Shown: positions 8,238-15,390 of the stretch, piece after piece
Layout: each line of letters opens with the position of its first letter
Position numbering within the stretch: position 1 is the first letter of the stretch
From: Blautia_A ammoniilytica
GTDB lineage: Bacteria > Bacillota > Clostridia > Lachnospirales > Lachnospiraceae
Direction of reading: 5' to 3'
Length of the DNA stretch: 64,000 nt
NCBI RefSeq assembly: GCF_025566965.1
Contig: NZ_JAOQJL010000017.1
Location: 1 to 64,000, forward strand
The notes under the pieces: model-generated
Seen by the model: the letters and a program-made list of their open reading frames with translations, nothing else
Databases searched by the model: none
What the model was told of the DNA's origin: nothing
Program-made: the position numbers and the translations under genes

Positions 8238-8540
8238 CTATATTTTTTTATAGGCATTACCCCATTCGACCATTGAGTCGAGAATAGGTTTCAGAGTAAG
8301 TCCAAGTTCGCTGAGACTGTACTCAACTCTTGGGGGAACCTCCGGGTAAACTGTGCGAATAATGAGACCATCATTTTCCATGGAGCGCAAACTATCGGTG
8401 AGAACTTTCTGACTGATCCCTTCAAGATTTTTCTTTAATTCATTGAATCGCCAAGGGCGTTCCAGCAGATTTCGGATAATCAGCAATTTCCATTTACTGC
8501 CGATGAGCGAAACGGTGGTTGCAACTGTGGAAACTGTCAT
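8238..8540 (-). CDS. HxlR-family transcriptional regulator, N-terminally truncated
   Basis: The 100-residue product carries the HxlR winged helix: TTVSLIGSKWKLLIIRNLL, RFNELKKNLEGISQKVLTDSLR, then the wing PPRVEYSLSELG. HxlR proteins are small dimeric repressors or activators, often responding to redox or electrophile stress through an N-terminal Cys. Here homology begins at VATTVSLIG; the family's upstream Cys-Pro segment is missing and replaced by unrelated codons, and the ATG at 8540 lacks a good ribosome site. The break coincides with the truncation of the divergent SPASM gene, pointing to one deletion. It probably controlled the divergent operon. DNA binding may remain, sensing may not. 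Confidence 0.8.
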   Translation of the reverse strand: MTVSTVATTVSLIGSKWKLLIIRNLLERPWRFNELKKNLEGISQKVLTDSLRSMENDGLIIRTVYPEVPPRVEYSLSELGLTLKPILDSMVEWGNAYKKI

Positions 8541-8822
8541 ATTACCATATCTTCCAATGGAGATATTATGGCATGCAGAAGGGTGACAGACAGTAAAGTG
8601 GCCAATATTTTTGAAGATCGACTGGCAGACGTCTGGATCTGCCAGATGGAAAAATACAGAGATTACGATAAATTCGAAAAATGCAGTAAGTGTGAACTTA
8701 AGGCATGGTGCCGTGGATGTCCGGCAGTTGCCAATGGAACAAGCGGTAACTTTTATGGGGCTGATCCGCAGTGCTGGAAGACAAGAAATGAGATTACCGG
8801 AGAGATATTGGAGGAGCGATAA
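8541..8822 (+). pseudogene. SPASM domain fragment of a radical SAM protein
   Basis: From about 8550 the frame reads SSNGDIMACRRV, then NIFEDRLADVW, then KCSKCELKAWCRGCPA and DPQCW. This is the cysteine-rich SPASM tail that binds auxiliary 4Fe-4S clusters in radical SAM maturases. The N-terminal TIM-barrel with CxxxCxxC is absent, and only about 92 codons remain. ATG 8568 lies inside the domain and has no ribosome site. The stop is one base before the next gene, so the intact ancestor probably headed the flavin-ferredoxin/macrodomain/sirtuin operon. The fragment cannot be catalytically active. Confidence 0.85.
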
Positions 8823-8823
8823 A

Positions 8824-9435
8824 ATGGATTTAGTAACATGTTTGAAAAAAATGAAATTGGTGGGAGTGCTTGCATTCGCAACAGTAGACAGTGAAGGAGC
8901 ACCACAGATACGGAATATCAGTGCGATTCATTACGAACCGGATGCACTTTATTTTTTCACTGCCAGAGGTAAAAATTTTTGTCAAGAATTAATGGAAGAT
9001 GGCAGGGTTCAGATTCTTGCTTATACCAAATACAAAGAAATGATTCGTTTGTCAGGAAAGGCTTACGCAGTAGCGGAGAATGAACAGAAAAAATGGATGG
9101 ATATCATTTTTGAAGAGCAGCCATATCTTGCTAATGTATATCCAGGGGATACAAGAGAAATCGGAATTATTTTCCGTATTGATAAGGCGGAAGTGGAGTA
9201 TTTTAATCTTGGCGTAAATCCAATTTTCCGGGAGACATATATTCTGGGAAATGTTAGTATAAAAGAAAAGGGATATTACATAACGGAATCCTGTATCGGT
9301 TGCGGGACATGTATGAAACATTGTCCACAGAAATGTATTGAGAAGGGAACATCTTTTGTCATCCGGCAGGAGCACTGTCTGCACTGTGGAAACTGTTATG
9401 AAAACTGTCCGGTGAAAGCGGTGATCAGGAAATGA
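8824..9435 (+). CDS. Pyridoxamine-phosphate-oxidase-like flavoprotein fused to 2x[4Fe-4S] ferredoxin
   Basis: 203 residues. Residues 1-130 form a PNPOx-like FMN-binding split barrel (GVLAFATVDSEGAPQIRNISAIHYEPDALYFFTARG). Residues 155-203 form a bacterial ferredoxin with two clusters (CIGCGTCMKHCPQKC and CLHCGNCYENCPVK). Such fusions are presumed flavin/iron-sulfur electron carriers or reductases in anaerobes; the substrate is unknown. ATG 8824 follows GGAGGAGCG closely, and the longer upstream frame is an artefact. It overlaps the macrodomain gene by 4 bases, so the two are translationally coupled. That linkage suggests the electron carrier works with, or is a target of, the ADP-ribosylation pair. 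Confidence 0.88.
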   Translation: MDLVTCLKKMKLVGVLAFATVDSEGAPQIRNISAIHYEPDALYFFTARGKNFCQELMEDGRVQILAYTKYKEMIRLSGKAYAVAENEQKKWMDIIFEEQPYLANVYPGDTREIGIIFRIDKAEVEYFNLGVNPIFRETYILGNVSIKEKGYYITESCIGCGTCMKHCPQKCIEKGTSFVIRQEHCLHCGNCYENCPVKAVIRK

Positions 9436-10205
9436 ATCAGAATGACAGAAGAAAATATTTAATCAAAGGCTTGTTGAAAGAGCGACCAGAGTATGAGAAC
9501 ATGCAGATCCCATCAGATGCAGGCGAGCAGAAAATGTTACTCAGATCGCTTATGAATATAAGAATGCCGGAGGAAATTGATCCTGCATTTTTGCAGATTC
9601 AGGATGCGTATCTTTCGGAAGAAAATGAGAAGAAAGGGATTGTCACATTGGAAGATATCAGGGAGGTGCAGCCTGATCTTTATATCTGGAAGGGCGATAT
9701 TACAAGGCTTGGAGTGGGAGCAATCGTAAATGCAGCCAACAGCGGCATGACAGGCTGTTATCAGCCCTGTCATAACTGTATTGATAATTGTATACATACT
9801 TATGCAGGAATTCAGCTTCGGAATTATTGCAATGATATGATGATAAAACAGGGACAGGAAGAACCAACAGGGCAGGCAAAGATTACTCCGGCGTTTAATC
9901 TGCCCTGTGATTATGTGATTCATACAGTTGGCCCGATTGTACGAGGAAAACTGACAAAGGAACATGAGCAGTTACTGATATCCTGCTATGAATCGTGTAT
10001 GAGTATAGCTGATGAGAATGAAGTAAAGAGTATTGCTTTCTGTTGTATCTCAACCGGTGTATTTATGTTTCCAAATAAAAGAGCTGCCGAGCTTGCAGTA
10101 CAGACGGTAAAACAATATAAAGAAAAGACAAAATCAAAGATAAAGGTGATATTTAATGTTTTTAAAGAGGAAGATGAACAACTCTACAGGCAGTTACTCG
10201 GATAA
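9432..10205 (+). CDS. Zinc-containing macrodomain protein-ADP-ribose hydrolase
   Basis: 257 residues: a helical N-terminal region of about 80 residues and a macrodomain (about 82-250). It contains GDITRLGVGAIVNAANSGMTG, the zinc-macro signature CYQPCHNCID (C113, H114, C116 as likely ligands), VIHTVGPIV and the loop CCISTGVFMFPNKRAAELA. Proteins of this Zn-Macro class remove mono-ADP-ribose placed by SirTM partners in Staphylococcus and Streptococcus. The gene overlaps its upstream neighbour by 4 bases and the sirtuin by 50, so the three act as a unit. Cytosolic. The GcvH-L and LplA2 genes typical of the known SirTM operons are absent from this window. Confidence 0.92.
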   Translation: MNQNDRRKYLIKGLLKERPEYENMQIPSDAGEQKMLLRSLMNIRMPEEIDPAFLQIQDAYLSEENEKKGIVTLEDIREVQPDLYIWKGDITRLGVGAIVNAANSGMTGCYQPCHNCIDNCIHTYAGIQLRNYCNDMMIKQGQEEPTGQAKITPAFNLPCDYVIHTVGPIVRGKLTKEHEQLLISCYESCMSIADENEVKSIAFCCISTGVFMFPNKRAAELAVQTVKQYKEKTKSKIKVIFNVFKEEDEQLYRQLLG

Positions 10206-11070
10206 GATACTACAGATAAAAGAAAAAATTGGGGAAGCAGATGCCATTATAATTGGGGCAGGTGCAGGATTTTCCACATCAGCTGGTTTTGTGTATAACG
10301 GTGAAAGATTTGAAAAATATTTTTCGGATTTCAGAAAGAAATATGGATTTTCTGATATGTATTCGGGAGGCTTCTATCCATATAAAACATTGGAAAAGCA
10401 CTGGGGATACTGGTGCAGATATATCTATATTAATCGATATATGGATGCGCCAAAACCGGTATATCAGAACTTGTATGATCTGGTGAAAGAGAAAGATTAT
10501 TTTGTACTGACGACAAATGTAGATCATTGCTTTCAGAAGGCAGGATTCGCTAAAAACAGAATCTTTTATACACAGGGAGATTATGGTCTGTTTCAATGCA
10601 GTGAGCCTTGCCATAAGGAAACTTATGACAATGAAGAAACCATTAAAAAAATGGTACTGAGTCAGGGATTTCAGATAAAAGACGGGGAACTGCAAGAACC
10701 GGAAGATGGAGAAATAAAGCTTACGGTTCCGACGGGTCTGATTCCATATTGCCCGCGCTGTGGTAAGCCGATGAGTATGAATCTCAGATCGGATCAGACA
10801 TTTGTTGAAGATGAAGGATGGCATCAGGCAGCAGAAAGATATGAGAGATTTATACAGGAACATAAAAAGCAGAAAATCGTGTTCCTTGAACTTGGTGTAG
10901 GATATAATACTCCTGGTATTATAAAATATCCGTTTTGGCAGATGACAAACACATTTCAATATGCATTTTATGTGTGTCTGAACCAGGGTGAAGCATATGC
11001 ACCGGAAGAAATAAGGAAAAAATCTGTTTGCATGAATGAAGATATTGGAGAGATCCTGAAAGAACTGTAG
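10156..11070 (+). CDS. Class M sirtuin (SirTM), NAD-dependent protein ADP-ribosyltransferase
   Basis: 304 residues with the sirtuin Rossmann motif GAGAGFSTSAG (about 34-44), the TTNVDHCFQKAGF segment, a zinc ribbon (C-x3-C and CPRCG) and a C-terminal nucleotide pocket. Where classical sirtuins have the catalytic His, this protein reads YTQGDYG with Gln140, the hallmark of SirTM enzymes that transfer ADP-ribose rather than deacetylate. ATG 10156 has AAGGTGAT seven bases upstream; ATG 10174 is an alternative start. Predicted to modify a protein using NAD, with the overlapping macrodomain gene reversing it. The target is unknown here because no lipoylated GcvH-L carrier is encoded nearby. Confidence 0.9.
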   Translation: MFLKRKMNNSTGSYSDKILQIKEKIGEADAIIIGAGAGFSTSAGFVYNGERFEKYFSDFRKKYGFSDMYSGGFYPYKTLEKHWGYWCRYIYINRYMDAPKPVYQNLYDLVKEKDYFVLTTNVDHCFQKAGFAKNRIFYTQGDYGLFQCSEPCHKETYDNEETIKKMVLSQGFQIKDGELQEPEDGEIKLTVPTGLIPYCPRCGKPMSMNLRSDQTFVEDEGWHQAAERYERFIQEHKKQKIVFLELGVGYNTPGIIKYPFWQMTNTFQYAFYVCLNQGEAYAPEEIRKKSVCMNEDIGEILKEL

Positions 11071-11168
11071 ACTTGTGATAAAGAGCGGCTTTGAACGGAG
11101 CGAATAGTGACACAGTACAGCCTTTCACCAGAAGTTGTGGATCTGATATCATAGACAGAATCTTGTAA

Positions 11169-11190
11169 GAAGAATGCCGAGGCATTCTTG
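11169..11190. repeat. Palindromic repeat copy A (AAGAATGCC-GA-GGCATTCTT)
   Basis: A perfect 9-base inverted repeat with a 2-base centre. A nearly identical unit is found at 15811-15832, also in noncoding DNA beside mobile-element debris. It looks like a short extragenic palindromic repeat. Apart from this and the promoter at 11327, the 370-base gap between the sirtuin and MGMT-like genes shows nothing recognisable. Confidence 0.6.
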
Positions 11191-11326
11191 AATAACCCAA
11201 AACTTATATACTTGTACTAATAAGATTTTGCGTGGATTAGGAAAAATGTCTGGTGGAAGTGCAGAAAATACGGTAATGAGTGGAAATCAGTTATTAATGC
11301 CCGTTTGATTTGTCGAAAAAATCTCG

Positions 11327-11356
11327 TTGCGTATTTATGGATAATGAGCTTATAAT
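11327..11356 (+). promoter_or_regulatory. Putative promoter of the MmcQ-MGMT gene
   Basis: TTGCGT (11327-11332) and a perfect TATAAT (11351-11356) with 18-base spacing, about 90 bases upstream of ATG 11444. The -35 is only moderate. Confidence 0.5.
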
Positions 11357-11443
11357 GAATGTACAGAAAAACAGCAGAAATATTTTCATAAAAATGGGAG
11401 TTGTAAGAAATTTCTAATTATGGAAATATACAGGGGAATCTTT

Positions 11444-12064
11444 ATGATCAAACGGAAAGAAGCACTGGAGTTTGGCTTATCATTTCAGGATACATATGAG
11501 GAAAGGCCTTTCCATGACCAGACCTGGCAGCTGGTAAGAGTAAAGGAAAGTAAAAAAGCGTTTCTGTGGATTTTTGAGCGTAATGGATATGTTAATCTGA
11601 ATGTAAAAACAGATCCGGAATGGCGTGATTTTTGGCGAAGTACATATGAAGCAGTAACTGCAGGATACCACCAGAATAAGGAACACTGGAATACCATTGT
11701 TCTGGATGGAACAATACCAGATAAAGATATTAAAAGGATGATATCTGAAAGCTATGACTTGGTCACGTACAGCCCAACAAAACGGATTTATGAGGCTGTT
11801 AAAAAAATTCCCAAAGGCTGTGTGGCAACCTATGGAAAAGTGGCAGAGATGGCAGGAAATCCAAGAATGTCAAGAGCTGTGGGAAATGCACTTCATAAAA
11901 ATCCGGACCCGGAGCATATTCCATGCTATCGTGTAGTAAATTCCAAAGGAGAGCTAGCTGGAGCATTTGCTTTTGGCGGCGAAAACGTACAGAAAAAACT
12001 GTTGGAAGCAGATGGGATTGAAGTTATCAATGGAAAAGTAGATTTGAAAAAGTACGGATTATAG
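11444..12064 (+). CDS. MmcQ/YjbR-domain fused to MGMT-like alkyltransferase domain
   Basis: 206 residues. The first 105 resemble MmcQ/YjbR DNA-binding proteins (WQLVRVKESKKAFLWIFERNGYVNLNVK). The rest is the MGMT helix-turn-helix domain (YGKVAEMAGNPRMSRAVGNALHKNP) with the active-site motif IPCYRVV. MGMT transfers alkyl groups from O6-alkylguanine to the Cys. Here Cys is kept but the usual His of PCHRV is Tyr, so the protein may be a low-activity alkyltransferase or an ATL-like lesion binder. The frame opens at 11420, but ATG 11444 after AGGGGAA is the better start. Monocistronic, with promoter and terminator close by. Confidence 0.82.
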   Translation: MIKRKEALEFGLSFQDTYEERPFHDQTWQLVRVKESKKAFLWIFERNGYVNLNVKTDPEWRDFWRSTYEAVTAGYHQNKEHWNTIVLDGTIPDKDIKRMISESYDLVTYSPTKRIYEAVKKIPKGCVATYGKVAEMAGNPRMSRAVGNALHKNPDPEHIPCYRVVNSKGELAGAFAFGGENVQKKLLEADGIEVINGKVDLKKYGL

Positions 12065-12141
12065 TACAGCAGCTTCTGTGTACAAAAGAATGAATTTAAC
12101 CGAATCAAGTAAGTTCCCTGGGGCGGTTGCGAAAAGTAATA

Positions 12142-12180
12142 AGCAGTTTGTCTATGAAAAATAGGCCAGCTGCTTTTTTT
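12142..12180 (+). terminator. Rho-independent terminator of the MmcQ-MGMT gene
   Basis: AGCAG ... CTGCT stem with an AT-rich loop and a run of seven T, followed by more T. Nearly the same sequence as the terminator at 8106-8145, including the TCTATGAA loop. Confidence 0.75.
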
Positions 12181-12204
12181 AGCTTTTTTTTATGCCAAAA
12201 AGAA

Positions 12205-12233
12205 TTGACAAAGCAGAAGAGCTACACTATAAT
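12205..12233 (+). promoter_or_regulatory. Perfect sigma-A promoter cut off from its gene by IS110
   Basis: Consensus TTGACA (12205-12210), a 17-base spacer and TATAAT (12228-12233). An AAAGGAG site follows at about 12252, but only a 13-codon frame from TTG is available before the IS begins. The promoter probably drove a gene now displaced by the insertion, and could now feed the transposase. Confidence 0.7.
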
Positions 12234-12312
12234 CATTCTAAAAAGAACGATAAAGGAGCTTCTTGTATAATTCAAATATAAGGAATTCCGAGAAAGAAGG
12301 TTGAGAAAAAAA

Positions 12313-12380
12313 TACCTCAGAGTAAAATAAGATTACTGACTTTGGACGGTTAGTAAAAAATCTTATTAAACAGTGAGGTA
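12313..12380 (+). promoter_or_regulatory. Hairpin in the IS110 5' leader
   Basis: Nested inverted repeats: TACCTCA (12313-12319) with TGAGGTA (12374-12380), and AATAAGATT-ACTGAC pairing with GTTAGT ... AATCTTATT inside. The right arm ends just before ATG 12387, and the arm covers the place where a ribosome site would be expected. It may restrain transposase translation or form the element's left-end structure. Confidence 0.55.
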
Positions 12381-12386
12381 CTTGAA

Positions 12387-13676
12387 ATGAATTATAACAC
12401 ACAGAACGCAAAAATTGCATCTATTACGGAAAAGACTTTAATCGTTGGTATTGATGTGGGAAGTGAAACCCATTATGCAAGGGCTTTTAACTGGCGCAAT
12501 TATGAGTACTCAAAGAAGCCGTTCGCCTTCAGCAATGATGAAGCAGGATTTTCCTCATTTAAGGATTGGATGGATGATATAGCAGAGAAACATGGGATGA
12601 AGGTTGTGATTCCAGGAATGGAACCAACAGGCCACTACTGGCTGAATCTTGGAGCGTACCTGCAGGAACAGGGAATGAAACCAGTACATGTGAATCCACA
12701 TCATGTCAAGAAATCCAAAGAACTAGATGACAATAATCCGAGCAAAAATGACCGTAAAGATCCAAAGACAATTGCGGGTCTGGTAAATGAAGGAAGATTC
12801 TCTTATCCATATATTCCAACCGGGATCTATGCAGAGATCAGAAATCTGTCCAACCTTCGTATTCAGACACAGGAAGAGATTACAAGGATCAAAAACAGAA
12901 TCGCCCGCTGGTTCAGCATTTATTTTCCGGAAATAAAAGACGTTTACAGGAATCCGGATGCGGTAAGCGGACTGATGGTAATCAAACAGGCACCACTGCC
13001 ATGTGATATCAAAGAGCTTGGCGTGGACGGAGTGAATAAGATATGGAGAGATGCAAGGCTGAAAGGCGCTGGGATAAAGAGGGCAACGACCCTGGTAACA
13101 GCAGCGGAGCACAGCATCGGAAATACGGAAGCACCGAGAAGTGCCAGGAAAGAGATCCGAAACCTACTGAATGACTACGAAATATACAAAAACCGGATGG
13201 ATGAACTTATGGAAGAGATAAAGGAAACACTTTCTGAGATTCCTTATATAGATAAGCTGATGGAGATCAATGGGATAGGGATAAAGACGGTAAGTTGCGT
13301 TATCGCAGAAGTAGGAGACATTGGACGTTTTGATAATCCGAAACAGGTGCAGAAGCTTGCCGGTTATGCCATTGTTGCAGACAGCTCCGGGAAACATAAC
13401 GGGGCGAGCAGGATCAGCCACAGGGGAAGAAAGCGTTTGAGATATGCATTGTATGAAGCTGCGATATCTGTGATCGGGAAAAATAAAGAATTTAAGGAAA
13501 TCCATAGTTATTACCGGACAAGGGAGAAAAATCCACTGAAAAAGATGCAGTCAGTGATAGCTGTGGCATGTAAACTGATCAGGATATTTTATACGATACT
13601 AACGAAAGGCGTGGATTATGACGGTCAGAGGATGTTAGCTGACATTGTAAGACCTGAAATGCAGTTAGCAGCATAA
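12387..13676 (+). CDS. IS110-family DEDD transposase (bridge-RNA recombinase)
   Basis: 429 residues. The N-terminal RuvC-like domain shows all four acidic residues: D23 (GIDVGSE), E79 (MEPTGHYW), D122 and D125 (NDRKDPKT). A coiled segment follows, then the Tnp_IS116 domain with a helix-hairpin-helix (INGIGIKTVSCVIAEVGDI) and SSGKHNGASRISHRGRKRLRYALYEAA, which supplies the catalytic serine. Enzymes of this family recombine DNA guided by an element-encoded bridge RNA. The gene appears intact and full length, so the element may still be mobile. Confidence 0.95.
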   Translation: MNYNTQNAKIASITEKTLIVGIDVGSETHYARAFNWRNYEYSKKPFAFSNDEAGFSSFKDWMDDIAEKHGMKVVIPGMEPTGHYWLNLGAYLQEQGMKPVHVNPHHVKKSKELDDNNPSKNDRKDPKTIAGLVNEGRFSYPYIPTGIYAEIRNLSNLRIQTQEEITRIKNRIARWFSIYFPEIKDVYRNPDAVSGLMVIKQAPLPCDIKELGVDGVNKIWRDARLKGAGIKRATTLVTAAEHSIGNTEAPRSARKEIRNLLNDYEIYKNRMDELMEEIKETLSEIPYIDKLMEINGIGIKTVSCVIAEVGDIGRFDNPKQVQKLAGYAIVADSSGKHNGASRISHRGRKRLRYALYEAAISVIGKNKEFKEIHSYYRTREKNPLKKMQSVIAVACKLIRIFYTILTKGVDYDGQRMLADIVRPEMQLAA

Positions 13677-14046
13677 AGAGAAAGAAACAGTGTATCATGG
13701 CCGGTCTGAGCCTTTAAAAGGAAAAGATGAAGGGCTGAGACCAGCCATGATAGCTGGGAGCAGTAAACAACTAGAATGCAACAGGAAAACGTCCACCGAA
13801 AGGTGCTGTTGCAGGAAAAAAGTCAGTAATACAACAAACAAAGAATGAGCCAGTAGTCGGCAGGAATACACACCAGAGGGCAAGACCCTGTAGAGGAGCT
13901 AAGCTGACACCCTGGTTATGGACAGGCGGGACGAGAGAAGTTAGGACTCAGCACAGACTGATGATCCTGGTAGACATGGGAGGTTCGCTGCCGTAGATGG
14001 AGGGATACATACAAGGCCATGTAGAACGAAATAAGAAGACGTTTTA
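13677..14046 (+). ncRNA. Candidate bridge-RNA region downstream of the IS110 transposase
   Basis: About 370 noncoding bases follow the transposase and fold into several stems: TATCATGG ... CCATGATA (13693-13752, with an internal GGTCTGAGCC/GGGCTGAGACC stem) and TGCAACAG ... CTGTTGCA (about 13777-13815). In IS110 relatives of the IS1111 group the bridge RNA lies at this 3' side; in the IS110 group it lies 5'. The long 3' and short 5' noncoding parts support the former. The guide loops have not been matched to flanks. Confidence 0.5.
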
Positions 14047-14196
14047 CTTTGTGTACCCAAAATCCACTATTTTCGTACCAGATACAGAGAAATGTCCATT
14101 CCTATGGCTCTTTCTTCTGAGATATTTATTGATGAAACATTAGAAATTCCTTGATTTTCAAGGAAAAAAGACTTGACTATATAGGGAGGCAGAAGG

Positions 14197-15093
14197 ATGG
14201 ATCTTATCAAAATCGGAAAATATATTGCAGGCAAACGAAAGTCTTTGGGGATGACACAAAAGCAACTGGCAGAAAAATTAGGTATGAGTGATAAGTCTGT
14301 TTCTAAATGGGAGCGAGGAGTTTGCCTTCCGGATGTATCTGTTTATAAAGAACTTTGTTCAATTCTTGGTATTAGCCTCAATGAATTTCTGGCTGGAGAA
14401 GATATAGCCCAAGAGAACATGATTCAGAAGTCAGAAACAAATATTATTGAAGTAATCAGAGACAATATAAATAAACAGAAATGTCTGAAAATTATGAAAT
14501 GTATATTACTAGTTATATCTATTTGTGTTGCATCAATAATCGGATTTACAATATACCATTTTAAAAAACCACAGAATTTTATTTCGCCACTTGCAGAGGA
14601 TAGTATAGAAATGCAGACGGCAGAATTACTTGCTGGACCGGATGGAGCATTCGTATATAAGTTTATCACAGCGGATAAATATAAAAAACTTAGATTACAT
14701 ATTTATCGATACGAATCAGGGAAATTGAGTGATCAGGACAAAGTAGAAATGGGATTTGAAGATATTCGTTCGCCAAAAAGTGGTGCAATCGTAATGGTGC
14801 CTGATTTTGACAATTATGCAATTAAACTAATTATTTCAGGAGATGGTAGTAAGCTGTCAACTGAAATTCCTATTTTAGAAAATGTAGAGGATCGAGAGTA
14901 CTATGGTAGATCAGCAACTGAAATAAAAAATGTCGTAGACATTAGATACAATGAGCAGCAGCCACTAATTGCTTTTGTTTATGATAACGATGAAATGAGT
15001 GTTCCAACTTTAGACGATTTTATAAATAACCAAACAGATTATCTTTCAAAAAATGATTATGTGTATTATGTGGCATTTGAGTTTTGTAAGTAA
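14197..15093 (+). CDS. Membrane-anchored XRE-family helix-turn-helix protein
   Basis: 298 residues. Residues 5-62 are a Cro/CI-type helix-turn-helix (GKRKSLGMTQKQLAEKLGMSDKSVSKWERG). One transmembrane helix follows at about 100-120 (CILLVISICVASIIGFTIYHF), then an extracellular domain of about 170 residues, beta-rich, of no family I recognise. This layout suits a one-component sensor that binds DNA inside and a signal outside. ATG 14197 follows AGGGAGGCAGAAGG. It lies just downstream of the IS110 tail, so its own promoter may have been altered by the insertion. Target genes are unknown. Confidence 0.8.
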   Translation: MDLIKIGKYIAGKRKSLGMTQKQLAEKLGMSDKSVSKWERGVCLPDVSVYKELCSILGISLNEFLAGEDIAQENMIQKSETNIIEVIRDNINKQKCLKIMKCILLVISICVASIIGFTIYHFKKPQNFISPLAEDSIEMQTAELLAGPDGAFVYKFITADKYKKLRLHIYRYESGKLSDQDKVEMGFEDIRSPKSGAIVMVPDFDNYAIKLIISGDGSKLSTEIPILENVEDREYYGRSATEIKNVVDIRYNEQQPLIAFVYDNDEMSVPTLDDFINNQTDYLSKNDYVYYVAFEFCK

Positions 15094-15117
15094 TAGACAT
15101 ATACATACGGAGAAGTA

Positions 15118-15231
15118 ATGACAATAATGGCTCTGACCAGGGAGATATGGAGCAATGATTATTTTGCGATGGATGAATCAATTAAAAAGCACAAAGAGAA
15201 AAATGACCTGTTTTGTTTTCTTGTTTGCTAG
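15118..15231 (+). CDS. Short ORF of 37 codons, unrecognised
   Basis: ATG 15118 follows GGAGAAGTA, 25 bases after the HTH gene. It encodes MTIMALTREIWSNDYFAMDE and a short basic tail. It may be the truncated start of another gene or a small protein co-transcribed with the HTH gene. Given the debris that follows, I lean to a truncated gene. Confidence 0.3.
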   Translation: MTIMALTREIWSNDYFAMDESIKKHKEKNDLFCFLVC

Positions 15232-15237
15232 GAAAGA

Positions 15238-15390
15238 AGGATAGAGGATACATTATTTTCCGGTGAATCGAAAAATATAGAGTACAAAGTTACCTTGCCA
15301 GATAAAAGTGAAAAGTACATGAAAACAATCGTAGCTTTTGCCAATACACAGGTTGGCAGGCTGATTGTAGGAGTAGATGATAAAACACAC
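15238..15390 (+). pseudogene. AlbA_2 (Schlafen-like) domain fragment
   Basis: The frame reads EDTLFSGESKNIEYKVTLPD and then TIVAFANTQVGRLIVGVDDKTH. This is the N-terminal signature of bacterial AlbA_2/divergent-AAA ATP-binding regulators, which are normally 400-500 residues. Only about 50 codons remain before the sequence turns into an integrase tail in the same frame register or near it (about 15388). No ribosome site. A fossil. Confidence 0.7.

Larger units (their letters stand above)
12300..14046 (+). mobile_element. IS110-family insertion sequence (ends approximate)
   Basis: The element comprises a 5' leader hairpin, the DEDD transposase and about 370 bases of structured 3' noncoding DNA. 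IS110 elements lack clear terminal inverted repeats, so the ends given are estimates based on where conserved-looking leader and tail structure fades. It lies between a promoter whose gene is missing and a membrane HTH gene. Confidence 0.7.
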
